This document shows, in pieces, positions 1 through 7,413 of a stretch of 64,000 bases of DNA. The first letter of the stretch is position 1; every line of letters begins with the position of its first letter. The translations under genes were made by a program, and so were the position numbers. Source of the stretch: Frigidibacter sp. SD6-1 (lineage in GTDB: Bacteria; Pseudomonadota; Alphaproteobacteria; Rhodobacterales; Rhodobacteraceae); the NCBI RefSeq assembly GCF_030143255.1, contig NZ_JARJNR010000009.1, positions 1 to 64,000 of the forward strand. Direction: 5' to 3'. Under the pieces are notes generated by a model that saw only the letters and a list, made by a program, of their open reading frames with translations, had not been told where the DNA came from and did not search any database.

Positions 1-93
1 GCACCCGTCCAGACAGATCGCCACGGCGGGGACCTTCGGCCAGGGATAGGCGCGGTCATTCGCGATCACCGGCGCGCGATTGATCATGTTCAT
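1..93 (-). CDS. phnA: Phosphonoacetate hydrolase, N-terminal fragment
   Basis: Only the first 31 residues lie in the window; the gene runs off its left edge. The segment includes the motif PAVAICLDGC, matching the start of phosphonoacetate hydrolases of the alkaline-phosphatase superfamily, where the Asp begins the first metal site. The start is preceded by an AAGGACG ribosome binding site. The gene follows phnW by 32 bases in the same direction. That fits the known route in which PhnW makes phosphonoacetaldehyde, PhnY oxidises it to phosphonoacetate, and PhnA cleaves this to acetate and phosphate. Identity rests on a short stretch plus context, so a related phosphatase is possible. Confidence 0.75.
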   Translation of the reverse strand, partial: MNMINRAPVIANDRAYPWPKVPAVAICLDGC

Positions 94-125
94 TCTTCGT
101 CCTTCCGTCAGATATCGGTGCCGCG

Positions 126-1316
126 TCAGGCGGCCAGTTTCGCGCGTTCGGCAATCGCCGCCGCAGGCGGCGCGGCCGAGGCCACGCCCATCTCGGCCAG
201 CGCCTCCTGCGCGGCCTGCACCACGCGCGCCATCACATGTTCGTCCATCCGCCCGATGCAGCCGACGCGGAAACTGTCCACCACCGTCAGCTTGCCCGGG
301 TAAATGATGAAGCCCTTCGCTTTCATCAGATCGTAGAAGGTGGCAAAGACGAACTTCGGATCGGCCGGGCAGAAGAAGGTCACGATGATCGGGCTGAGCC
401 AGCGGTCTTTCAGCAGTGTCTCGAACCCAAGGCCGCGCATCCCCTCGACCATCACGTCGCGGTTCCTCGTATAGCGCCCCCCGCGCCCCGCGACCCCGCC
501 TTCCGCCGCATGCAGTTCCAGCGCCTTCAGGAAGGCCGCGACCACATGTGTGGGCGGGGTATAGCGCCACTGGCCGGTTTTCTGCAGGTAGGCCCATTGC
601 GCATGCACATCGAGCGCCAGCGAATGGCTGTTGCCCTTCGCCGCCTCAAGCTCGCTCTTCCGCGCGATGACGAAGCCGAAACCCGGCACCCCCTCGATGC
701 ATTTGTTGGCCGAGGAAACCATCGCCTCGTAGCGGATCTCGGTCACATCGAGGGAAAGCGCCCCGAAGGCCGACATCGAATCGATCAAAAGCTTGCGCCC
801 CCGCGCATAGACCGCCTCCGATATCTCGGCGACCGGATTGAGGATGCCTGACGAGGTCTCGCAATGGATGGCGATCACATGGGTGATCGAAGGGTCTGCA
901 TCAAGCGCCGCCCCCACCTCGTCACCCCGCGGCGGCAGGTAATCGCCCTTGTCGATCAGGGTGTAGGCCCGGCCCAGATATTTCATCGTCTCGGCGGCCC
1001 TCAGCCCATAGGCGCCGTTCGCCAGGACCAGCACCTTGCCGCTGCGCGGCACGAACGTGCCCAGCATCGCCTCGACGCAGAAAGACCCCGAGCCCTGCAT
1101 CGGCACACAGGCAAACTCTCCGTCGCGATCCCCCGCAAGCGCCACCAGCTGATCGCAGAGCGATTTCGTCATCGCCCGGAAATCGCCGTCCCACGACCCC
1201 CAGTCCCTCAGCATCGCCTCCTTGACCTCATAGGCCGTGGTCAGCGGCCCGGGCGTCAGAAGATAGGGTTCGCCAAGTCGCGGCGCGGGAAGGGGATTTT
1301 CGGGAGACTGGAGCAT
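126..1316 (-). CDS. phnW: 2-aminoethylphosphonate--pyruvate transaminase
   Basis: A 396-residue class V (fold type I) PLP aminotransferase that converts 2-aminoethylphosphonate and pyruvate to phosphonoacetaldehyde and alanine. The N-terminal YLLTPGPLTT, the Asp of LLIDSMSAFG (about D179) and the PLP lysine in SSANKCIEG (about K205) are the family landmarks. The frame is open another 43 codons upstream, but that stretch covers the regulatory spacer. The ATG at 1316 begins the conserved part and has a modest AGGGTG ribosome site. It stands upstream of phnA and divergent from a PhnR-type LysR regulator. This supports AEP over a serine-glyoxylate substrate, which related class V enzymes use. Confidence 0.92.
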   Translation of the reverse strand: MLQSPENPLPAPRLGEPYLLTPGPLTTAYEVKEAMLRDWGSWDGDFRAMTKSLCDQLVALAGDRDGEFACVPMQGSGSFCVEAMLGTFVPRSGKVLVLANGAYGLRAAETMKYLGRAYTLIDKGDYLPPRGDEVGAALDADPSITHVIAIHCETSSGILNPVAEISEAVYARGRKLLIDSMSAFGALSLDVTEIRYEAMVSSANKCIEGVPGFGFVIARKSELEAAKGNSHSLALDVHAQWAYLQKTGQWRYTPPTHVVAAFLKALELHAAEGGVAGRGGRYTRNRDVMVEGMRGLGFETLLKDRWLSPIIVTFFCPADPKFVFATFYDLMKAKGFIIYPGKLTVVDSFRVGCIGRMDEHVMARVVQAAQEALAEMGVASAAPPAAAIAERAKLAA

Positions 1317-1362
1317 GATGCACCCTGCAGAACCTTGTTTGACCCCGTATGTCTCATGTACC

Positions 1363-1410
1363 GATATATCTGTAAAATCGTTATTTTGTATTGTCACATA
1401 AGTCTGACTT
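1363..1410. promoter_or_regulatory. Candidate LysR operator region between phnW and phnR
   Basis: The 127-base divergent spacer is AT-rich compared with its surroundings. It holds an 8-base palindrome GATATATC (1363-1370) and an 11-base interrupted palindrome AAGTC-T-GACTT (1400-1410). LysR regulators normally bind such dyads between themselves and the target gene. Assignment to this regulator is inferred from position. Confidence 0.5.
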
Positions 1411-1443
1411 GTAGATGATCCGGGCGAAACCCGGAGGATAGAC

Positions 1444-2316
1444 ATGCGATACGTCCAGCTGCGCGCCTTCCACTATGTGGCAATCTGCGGCGGCTTCTCG
1501 CGCGCGGCAGAGGAGCTCTACCTCACCCAGCCCGCGATCTCCGATCAGGTCAGGAAGCTTGAGGAGGAATATGACCTCCTTCTCTTCAATCGCCACAAGA
1601 AACAGGTGATCCTGACCGATCAGGGCGCGCGGCTTCTCGACATCACACGGCGGCTCTTCGAGCAGGAGCAGCAGGCGCTGGAACTTCTCTCCGAGGCACG
1701 CGCGCTGCGCTCAGGCACGCTCCGCATCGTCGCCGACAGCGCCCACCATCTCCTCCATATCCTCGCCCGCTTCCGCGAGACCTATCCCGGGGTCCGAATC
1801 ACCATGCGCGCGGGCAACAGCGACAATGTGATCGAAAGCCTCTACAGTTACGAGGCCGACATCGGCGTGCTGGGCGAGATCCCCCAAAGCCGCGACTTCG
1901 ACTATCTGGCACTGAACGCGACACCGATCGTCGCCTTCACAGCCAGGACCCACCCGCTTGCCGGCCGCACCAGTTTCACCTTCGCCGACCTGGCGGAAGC
2001 GCCGCTCGTGATGCGCGAGCGCGGCTCGCGCACCCGGGCAAAGCTCGAAGAGGCAGCCGCCGCCGCCGGGGTACAGCTGCAGGCCGCCATCGAGGCCGAA
2101 GGCCGCGAGGCGGTACGAGAAATCGTCGCCTCCGGCGCAGGCATCGGCTTTGTCTCGGCGGCGGAATTCGGGCCCGACCCCCGCCTTGTCGCCATCCCGG
2201 TCGAGGGCACCGATCACGTCCGCATGGACGAGGCGCTGATCTGCCTGCGCGAACGCAAGGGCGGCAAGCTCGTGCAAGCTTTCTTCAACATCGCTGCCAG
2301 CATGGCGGCGATTTAG
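1444..2316 (+). CDS. phnR: LysR-family regulator of aminoethylphosphonate use
   Basis: A 290-residue LysR regulator. Residues 1-65 form the winged helix-turn-helix (FSRAAEELYLTQPAISDQV), followed by the two-lobed substrate-binding domain. It is transcribed divergently from phnW, and the sequence type matches the LysR subfamily associated with aminoethylphosphonate catabolism (TIGR03339 type). A strong GGAGGA ribosome site lies 8 bases upstream of ATG. The likely role is activation of phnW and its partners in response to aminoethylphosphonate or a metabolite; the inducer cannot be read from the sequence. Confidence 0.85.
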   Translation: MRYVQLRAFHYVAICGGFSRAAEELYLTQPAISDQVRKLEEEYDLLLFNRHKKQVILTDQGARLLDITRRLFEQEQQALELLSEARALRSGTLRIVADSAHHLLHILARFRETYPGVRITMRAGNSDNVIESLYSYEADIGVLGEIPQSRDFDYLALNATPIVAFTARTHPLAGRTSFTFADLAEAPLVMRERGSRTRAKLEEAAAAAGVQLQAAIEAEGREAVREIVASGAGIGFVSAAEFGPDPRLVAIPVEGTDHVRMDEALICLRERKGGKLVQAFFNIAASMAAI

Positions 2317-2397
2317 CCCTCGACGCGGCGCAGGGCGGTTTCCTCGCGCGATGCACCCGTATAAGGTGCGGGCCAAACGGGCAGAACCGGCAGGACG

Positions 2398-3273
2398 ATG
2401 CGGATCAATTTTCACCTTGGTGTCCATGCGACGGACGACAGCCGCCTGATACGCGCCGTGTTGAAGAACCGCGGGACCCTGGCCGCGCAGGGCACCTATG
2501 TCCCGGCACCGCGCCAATACCGCTCGCTCATCCGCGATGCGCTCAACGCTCTCGGCGGCGGACGGGCCAGCGCCGATGCGCAGCAGGCGCTGATCGACGC
2601 CATCACCGACAGCGACGAGGTCAAACGTCTCGTGCTGTCGCATGAAAGCATCATCGCCATGCCGACGCGCGCCGTGCAGGAGGCAGGGCTCTATGTCCAG
2701 GCGCCGAGCCGGTTGAAAACCATCCAGAACCTGTTTCCCGACCACGAGGTCGAGTTTTCCATCGCGCTTTGCAACCCCGCGACCTTGATCGCCGGACTGG
2801 CAGCCCTCGCCGACGCGGCATCGCTGGCCGAAATGATCGCCGCCGCCGACGCGGTTCACCTGAGCTGGCTGCACACGATGCGCCGCATCTGCGACGCGGG
2901 ACTGGAGCTGCCGGTGACCGTCTGGTGCAACGAGGATACGCCGCTCCTCTGGCCCGAGGTGCTGCGCGCGATCACCGGCTGGACAGAAGAGGCGCCGATG
3001 GAGGGCGAATTCGATCTGGTCGCGATGCTTCTGACCGACGAAGGTCTCGCGGCACTGCAACAGTCGCTGGCGGACGCACCGCCTGCCGATCGGGCCGACT
3101 ATCGCGCGCGGCTCAGCGAGGCGCTCACTGCGCACGGGCGTCGCGATCAGCTGGAAATGGAGATCACCCTCCCCGGCTGGACCGAGGAGATCGTCGCGCG
3201 GATCACCGAGCGTTACCTGCGCGAGTGGGAGGAGATCTGCGCCCTGCCCGGCCTCACCGTGATCCGGCCCTGA
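2398..3273 (+). CDS. Conserved hypothetical protein, possible degenerate sulfotransferase-like fold
   Basis: A 291-residue cytosolic protein without signal peptide or membrane segments. I do not recognise a named family. The N-terminal layout FHLGVHATDDSRLIRAVLKN followed by NRGTLAAQGTYVP resembles the start of P-loop sulfotransferases (HIGTHKTGTT...NR..L...G..YP), but the residues that would bind PAPS phosphate (GxxKTGT) are replaced by GVHATDD. The middle contains WLHTMRRICDAG and VTVWCNEDTPLLWPE, with possible nucleotide-fold strands. It stands alone between phnR and convergent gapR. The sulfotransferase resemblance is a visual inference; catalytic activity of that type is unlikely given the missing lysine. 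Confidence 0.6.
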   Translation: MRINFHLGVHATDDSRLIRAVLKNRGTLAAQGTYVPAPRQYRSLIRDALNALGGGRASADAQQALIDAITDSDEVKRLVLSHESIIAMPTRAVQEAGLYVQAPSRLKTIQNLFPDHEVEFSIALCNPATLIAGLAALADAASLAEMIAAADAVHLSWLHTMRRICDAGLELPVTVWCNEDTPLLWPEVLRAITGWTEEAPMEGEFDLVAMLLTDEGLAALQQSLADAPPADRADYRARLSEALTAHGRRDQLEMEITLPGWTEEIVARITERYLREWEEICALPGLTVIRP

Positions 3274-3292
3274 CACGGGTGTCCGGCCGTCG

Positions 3293-3556
3293 TCAGCTCA
3301 TGCCGAGCGCGGCCTTGTAGACCTCCAGAACTGCCTCTTCCTCGGCCAGATCGTCCTTGTCGCGCTTCCTCAGCGCGATGATCTTCTTCATCACCTTGGT
3401 GTCATAGCCACGGCCCTTGGCCTCGGCCATCACCTCTTTCTGCTGCTCGACGATGTCCTTCTTCTCCGCCTCCAGATGCTCGAAACGCTCGATGAACTGC
3501 TTCAGCTCGTCGGCGGTCACGCTATAGGCATCGGGTGGGGCGGCGTTCATGGGCAT
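3293..3556 (-). CDS. gapR: GapR-family (DUF2312) DNA-binding domain protein
   Basis: An 87-residue, highly charged helical protein whose core (LKQFIERFEHLEAEKK, then AKGRGYDTKVMKKIIALRK) is the DUF2312 signature. In Caulobacter this family is GapR, a nucleoid-associated protein that binds overtwisted DNA and supports replication and topoisomerase activity. The long N-terminal coiled-coil helix and the basic KVMKKIIALRKRDKDD segment fit this. It converges with the preceding hypothetical gene, the stops being only 20 bases apart. Family assignment is strong; the function in this organism is by analogy. Confidence 0.9.
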   Translation of the reverse strand: MPMNAAPPDAYSVTADELKQFIERFEHLEAEKKDIVEQQKEVMAEAKGRGYDTKVMKKIIALRKRDKDDLAEEEAVLEVYKAALGMS

Positions 3557-3689
3557 CTCCTTCGGATCAGGCCCCCTGACTAGACCGCGCGGGCGCCCGC
3601 TTCAAGGGCCCCGCGCACCCACAAGGCAAGCCCTTGCCCGGCGGCCCGGTTCGGGCTAGGCGGAAGGCAAGGGACAGAGCGAGGGCAAG

Positions 3690-3905
3690 ATGGACATCCT
3701 GATCTGGATCGGCGCGGGCGTCACGCTTCTGGGCGTTGCGGGGCTCGTCTGGTGCATCGCGACGGTCGCCCGCGCCCGCAAGGCGGGCCTCTCCGACCAC
3801 GACCTGCGCGCCCGCCTGCAGAAGGTCGTGGCCCTCAACATCGGCGCCGTCCTCCTCTCCGCCCTCGGACTGATGCTGGTGATCCTGGGGATTTTCCTCG
3901 GCTGA
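3690..3905 (+). CDS. Small two-helix inner-membrane protein
   Basis: A 71-residue protein with two hydrophobic segments (about residues 3-25 and 49-70) joined by a basic, cytoplasm-type loop (RARKAGLSDHDLRARLQK). It starts at ATG after a GAGGGCAAG ribosome site. No named family is recognised, but composition and ribosome site indicate a real gene. It lies between divergent gapR and a VOC-family gene, and the neighbours do not reveal its role. Confidence 0.7.
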   Translation: MDILIWIGAGVTLLGVAGLVWCIATVARARKAGLSDHDLRARLQKVVALNIGAVLLSALGLMLVILGIFLG

Positions 3906-3966
3906 CCCGCCGCTTGCCGCCTGCACCCGACAGCGCTACGCTCGCCCGCACAGACAGGAGGCACCC

Positions 3967-4329
3967 ATGCCCGTAACCGGCATCGGCGGCATCTTCTTCC
4001 GCGCGAAGGACCCCGCCGCCCTTCAGGACTGGTACCGCAGCCATCTCGGCACCTATATCGACTATTCCACCCCCTGGCAGCAGGAGGCGGGACCGACCGT
4101 CTTCATGCCCTTCGCCGCCGACACGGACTATTTCGCCCCCGACCGGCAATGGATGATCAACCTGCGCGTCCGGGATCTCGACGGGCTCCTCGCCGCGCTC
4201 CACGCCGCCGGGATCGAGGCCACGACCAATCCCGACTGGGACATGCCCGAGATCGGCCGCTTCGCCCGCGTCCACGACCCCGAAGGCAATCCGATCGAGC
4301 TTTGGGAACCCGCACCGGGCGCGCCCTAG
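3967..4329 (+). CDS. VOC-superfamily (glyoxalase/bleomycin-resistance fold) protein
   Basis: A 120-residue single-module VOC protein: GIGGIFFRAKDPAALQDWY at the start and VHDPEGNPIELWEP at the end are the paired beta-alpha-beta signatures, with the C-terminal Glu a typical metal ligand. Such proteins act as lyases, dioxygenases or resistance factors, and the substrate cannot be told from sequence. The start has an excellent AGGAGG ribosome site. It is followed by a dispersed 3' repeat and two hairpins before convergent dgt. Confidence 0.85.
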   Translation: MPVTGIGGIFFRAKDPAALQDWYRSHLGTYIDYSTPWQQEAGPTVFMPFAADTDYFAPDRQWMINLRVRDLDGLLAALHAAGIEATTNPDWDMPEIGRFARVHDPEGNPIELWEPAPGAP

Positions 4330-4341
4330 CTTCGCCCCCTT

Positions 4342-4367
4342 CATCTTGGCTCAAATACCTCGGGGGG
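4342..4367 (+). repeat. Dispersed 3'-end repeat, copy 1
   Basis: The string CATCTTGG, two variable bases, then CAAATACCTCGGGGG begins 13 bases after the VOC stop. Nearly identical copies follow dnaB (29048) and the GNAT gene (39788), always in the same orientation relative to the upstream gene. Confidence 0.8.
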
Positions 4368-4368
4368 T

Positions 4369-4423
4369 CCGGGGGGCTGGCCCCCCGGCGGATCGGCCCG
4401 CCGAAGGCGGGACGAAACCGATC
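4369..4423. terminator. Two tandem hairpins at a convergent junction (VOC / dgt)
   Basis: The first hairpin has a perfect 9-bp GC stem, CCGGGGGGC/GCCCCCCGG (4369-4388), with a 2-base centre. The second has a CCCGCC/GGCGGG stem around GAA (4397-4411) enclosed by GATCGG/CCGATC (4391-4396 and 4418-4423). No long T run follows, so intrinsic termination is plausible rather than certain. Confidence 0.6.
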
Positions 4424-5610
4424 TAGCTCCCGCCGACCAGCCTTTCATGCTCCTGCAGCGCGAACCGGTCGGTCATCCCCGCCACATAATCGAGCACGAC
4501 GCGGGCGAGCGCGGTCTCGTCCGCCGCCGCCGCCACATCCGCCTGCCATTCGTCGGGCAAGAGCCCCGGCTCCTTCAGGAACAGCGGAAAGAGATTGTTC
4601 ACCACCGCCGTCACCCGCTTCCTCTCCACAACAACCGTCGGCGCGCGATACATGCGGGTGAAGAGGAAACTCTTGATCGCCTTGAGATTCTGGTAAAGCG
4701 GCTTTGAAAACCGGATGATCGGCCCGTCCATCGCCCGGATCGCGTCGGCCGACTGCGGCTGGCTCGCCTGCAGCCGGTTCTGCGCCACCGCGATCACATC
4801 CTCGACCATTACGCCAAAGACCCGCCGCAGCGCCTCGTGCCGCCGCCGCATCGGGTCGAGGCCCGGGTACATCTGGTCGACCTCATGGAAGGCCGGGCCC
4901 GTCACCGGCAGGTCCATCAGATCCTCTTCGGTGAAAAGCCCCGCGCGCAGCCCGTCATGCAGGTCATGATGATTGTAGGCAACGTCATCGGCGACCGAGG
5001 CCACCTGCGCCTCCGCACTCGCGAAGGTCGAAAGCTCCAGATCGATCCGCCCGTTCACCTCGGCCAAAGCATAGGGCATCAGCGCCGGATCGCTGACCGA
5101 ATGCGAGCCGCTCGCATTCGGGCCGATCACCGGCCCATTGTGCTTGGCCATGCCCTCAAGCGTTTCCCAGGTCAGGTTCAGCCCGTCAAAATCGGCATAA
5201 TGCCGCTCGAGCCGCGTGACGATCCGCAAGGCCTGCGCATTATGGTCGAACCCGCCATAGGGTTCCATCAGCACGGCCAAGGCATCCTCGCCAGTATGGC
5301 CGAAAGGCGGATGGCCGAGGTCATGGGCCAGGGCCACCGCCTCGGCCAGTTCGACATTCAGCCCAAGCGTCGCCGCGATCGTGCGGGCGACCTGCGCCAC
5401 CTCGATCGTATGGGTCAGGCGGGTGCGGTAATAATCGCCCTCATGCTCGACGAACACCTGCGTCTTGTGCTTCAGCCGCCGGAAGGCCGAGGAATGGATG
5501 ATCCGGTCGCGGTCGCGCTGGAAGGGCGAACGGAAGGTCGAGAGCTTCTCGGGAAACAGCCTGCCCCGGCTTTGATCGGGCTGGCAGGCATAGGGGGCGA
5601 GCATGGGCAT
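4423..5610 (-). CDS. dgt: Deoxyguanosinetriphosphate triphosphohydrolase-like protein
   Basis: A 395-residue HD-domain dNTPase of the short dGTPase-like group. Landmarks are RDRDRIIHSSAFRRLKHKTQ, RLTHTIEVAQVAR, and the catalytic metal motif AHDLGHPPFGHTGE near residues 92-105. It hydrolyses dNTPs to nucleosides plus triphosphate and so limits the dNTP pool. Two in-frame ATGs (MPM) lie at the start and either could be used, as the ribosome site is weak. It is transcribed alone, with a tetR gene 56 bases upstream in the same direction. Confidence 0.93.
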   Translation of the reverse strand: MPMLAPYACQPDQSRGRLFPEKLSTFRSPFQRDRDRIIHSSAFRRLKHKTQVFVEHEGDYYRTRLTHTIEVAQVARTIAATLGLNVELAEAVALAHDLGHPPFGHTGEDALAVLMEPYGGFDHNAQALRIVTRLERHYADFDGLNLTWETLEGMAKHNGPVIGPNASGSHSVSDPALMPYALAEVNGRIDLELSTFASAEAQVASVADDVAYNHHDLHDGLRAGLFTEEDLMDLPVTGPAFHEVDQMYPGLDPMRRRHEALRRVFGVMVEDVIAVAQNRLQASQPQSADAIRAMDGPIIRFSKPLYQNLKAIKSFLFTRMYRAPTVVVERKRVTAVVNNLFPLFLKEPGLLPDEWQADVAAAADETALARVVLDYVAGMTDRFALQEHERLVGGS

Positions 5611-5666
5611 GGGTCTTTCGTCTTTGCCCCGACTATAGGCGGCGAAGGCCCCAGCGAACAGGCCCT

Positions 5667-6242
5667 TCAGATCGACAGAAGCAGATCGTCCGCCGCCTCG
5701 CGCATCGCCGCCTCGTCGAACGCGCCCTTCACGAGGATCCGCAGCCCCACATAGGCGGCCAGCAGATGCCGCATCCGTGCCCGGCGCAGGCCCGCATCGT
5801 CGCGGTAGCGCGCGTCGGCCGAGAGCGCCCCGTCAAAGGCCGACGCCATCCGCCCGCTCATTATCGCCAGAACCTCCGCCGTCTCGGGATCAGCCGCACT
5901 CGCCTCGGCGCTGGCATTGGCAAGGAAGCAGCCGCGTACATCGCCCGCGTCCGAGGCCGAACGGATCACCCAATCCAGAAGCGCCGCGAAGCGCGCCCGC
6001 GCGGACCCCGGCGTCTGACCCAGTATGCGCTCGGCCTCCGCCACGACACAATCCTCGTATGTGCGCAGCGCCGCCAGATACATCGAATGCTTGTCGCCGA
6101 AGAGCCGGTAAAGGCTTTGCTTCCTGAGCCCCGTCGCCACCTCGATATCCTGCATCGACGTCGCCTCGTAGCCCCTCGCCCAGAAGATATTCATCAGCGC
6201 GGTCTTCGCTTCCTCAGGATCGAATCCGAGTGGACGTGCCAT
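5667..6242 (-). CDS. TetR/AcrR-family transcriptional repressor
   Basis: A 191-residue regulator. Residues 8-55 form the TetR DNA-binding domain (ARGYEATSMQDIEVATGL, then KQSLYRLFGDKHSMYLAAL). The C-terminal half is the helical ligand/dimer domain. It is divergent from an AhpD-like gene, with a pair of operator-like repeats in the spacer, so that gene is the likely target. The ligand is unknown; many regulators with this layout respond to electrophiles or oxidants, which would suit the target, but that is inference. Confidence 0.9.
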   Translation of the reverse strand: MARPLGFDPEEAKTALMNIFWARGYEATSMQDIEVATGLRKQSLYRLFGDKHSMYLAALRTYEDCVVAEAERILGQTPGSARARFAALLDWVIRSASDAGDVRGCFLANASAEASAADPETAEVLAIMSGRMASAFDGALSADARYRDDAGLRRARMRHLLAAYVGLRILVKGAFDEAAMREAADDLLLSI

Positions 6243-6260
6243 GGCCTGCTCCCGAATTTG

Positions 6261-6300
6261 TTACCAAATGGTCCGATATTATTATTTACCATACGGTCCG
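6261..6300. promoter_or_regulatory. Paired TetR operator-like repeats
   Basis: Two 15-base copies, TTACCAAATGGTCCG (6261-6275) and TTACCATACGGTCCG (6286-6300), differ at two bases and are spaced 25 bases apart. Each contains an ACCA..TGGT-type dyad typical of TetR sites. A further GGTCC/GGACC pair (6295-6299, 6311-6315) extends toward the downstream gene. Their place between tetR and its divergent neighbour makes them likely operators. Confidence 0.65.
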
Positions 6301-6365
6301 TAATATTATAGGACCCATGTACCGGCGCTGCAAAGCCCCTTCCCCAGAAAGTGAGAAAGACCGAC

Positions 6366-6908
6366 ATGCCCCGCATTTCCCCGCTGACCGATGCCAATGC
6401 CACGCCCGATGCCGCCGCGATCTTCGCCGCGGTCAAGGCCAAGATCGGCATGGTGCCGAACCTCTACCGCACCACGGGCCACAGCCCCGCGACGCTTTCC
6501 GCCCTCCTCGGCCTCGGCGAGGCGCTCGGCAAAGGCAACCTGACCGCGCAGGAACGCGAGGCGGTCGCCCTCACCGTCGGCCAGACCAACGGCTGCGATT
6601 ATTGCCTCTCGGCCCACAGCGCCATCTCCTCGGGCCTGAAAGTGCCCGCGTCCGAGATCGCTGCGAACCGCCAGGCAGCATCTGCCACGCCGCGCACCGC
6701 GGCAATCCTCAAGCTCGCCCGCGCCATCACCGAGAAGCGCGGCCTGATCGCTGACGCAGACCTCGAAGCCGCCCGCGCTTCGGGTCTGACCAATGCCGAT
6801 GTCGTCGAAACCGTGGGCGCCGTGGTGCAGAACATCTTCACCAACTACCTCAACCATATCTTCGCCACCGACATCGACTTCCCCGTGGTGCGCGCCGAAG
6901 CCGCGTGA
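6366..6908 (+). CDS. AhpD/carboxymuconolactone decarboxylase-family protein (peroxidase-related)
   Basis: A 180-residue all-helical CMD-family protein. The segment ALTVGQTNGCDYCLSAHS holds the CxxC...H redox motif of AhpD-like alkylhydroperoxidases. The ATG at 6366 (MPRISPL) is preferred to a GTG 15 bases earlier because it has GAGAAAG at proper spacing. Divergent from the TetR repressor above and separated from it by operator-like repeats, so expression is probably induced when that repressor is released. A thiol peroxidase or reductase role in detoxification is likely; the physiological substrate is unknown. Confidence 0.88.
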   Translation: MPRISPLTDANATPDAAAIFAAVKAKIGMVPNLYRTTGHSPATLSALLGLGEALGKGNLTAQEREAVALTVGQTNGCDYCLSAHSAISSGLKVPASEIAANRQAASATPRTAAILKLARAITEKRGLIADADLEAARASGLTNADVVETVGAVVQNIFTNYLNHIFATDIDFPVVRAEAA

Positions 6909-6914
6909 CCGGCA

Positions 6915-6984
6915 TTCCGCAACCGGGTCCGATGTGCCTTGAACCCTGACCTTGGCCCAATGTCCCCCCAACCCGGTTGCGGAA
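6915..6984. repeat. Perfect 14-bp inverted repeat, 42-base spacer
   Basis: The arms TTCCGCAACCGGGT (6915-6928) and ACCCGGTTGCGGAA (6971-6984) are exact reverse complements. The unit lies between the AhpD-like gene and erpA. It could be a terminator-like structure with a long loop or a protein-binding dyad. The arms contain GGTTGCGGAA, which also occurs in part at the start of the second 11.4-kb hairpin. Confidence 0.6.
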
Positions 6985-7035
6985 CCCCCTCCCCGCCACT
7001 ATCTTCGGACATGAGAACAACCAGACGCGGCGACC

Positions 7036-7368
7036 ATGTCCCTCACCCTGCCCCCGAAAGTCACCGACCGCGCCTTCGCGCGGCTGGCCGAGATCAATGA
7101 GGCCTCGGGCGAGGCCAAGGCCCTGCGCGTCGCGGTCGCGGGCGGCGGCTGCTCGGGCTTTCAGTATGAGATCAAGCTCGACGACCCCGCTGCGGACGAT
7201 CTTGTGCTGGAAGGCTGGGGCCAGAAGGTGCTGGTCGACACGGTATCCCTGCCGTTCCTCGCCAATGCGACCATCGACTTTTCCGAGGAACTGATCGGCG
7301 CGCGCTTCGTGATCGACAATCCCAACGCGACGTCCTCCTGCGGCTGCGGGACCAGCTTTTCCATCTGA
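7036..7368 (+). CDS. erpA: Iron-sulfur cluster insertion protein
   Basis: A 110-residue A-type carrier (HesB/IscA fold). The three cluster-binding cysteines are visible: GGGCSGFQY (about C38) and the C-terminal SSCGCGTSF pair. It transfers Fe-S clusters to apo-enzymes. ErpA is preferred to IscA or SufA because the gene stands alone, away from any isc or suf operon, but these paralogues are hard to separate by eye. It is followed after 45 bases by a CBS-domain membrane protein gene that may share its transcript. Confidence 0.87.
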   Translation: MSLTLPPKVTDRAFARLAEINEASGEAKALRVAVAGGGCSGFQYEIKLDDPAADDLVLEGWGQKVLVDTVSLPFLANATIDFSEELIGARFVIDNPNATSSCGCGTSFSI

Positions 7369-7413
7369 TCCTTTCCCCCTATAGTCGCCCGACATTGCCG
7401 CGACCGGACCCGT

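Noticed and set aside
126-1445. Longer phnW reading frame beginning at 1445
   Set aside because: The extra 43 codons cover the divergent regulatory spacer, share no conserved sequence with PhnW and overlap the phnR start; ATG 1316 is the natural start.
1711-3276. 521-codon open frame on the minus strand opposite phnR and the next gene
   Set aside because: It is antisense to two well-supported genes. Composition (Arg/Gly/His-rich) is that of a GC-rich shadow frame with no recognisable domain.
6351-6365. GTG at 6351 as start of the AhpD-like gene
   Set aside because: The ATG at 6366 has a properly spaced GAGAAAG and begins the conserved sequence; the GTG itself is part of that ribosome site.
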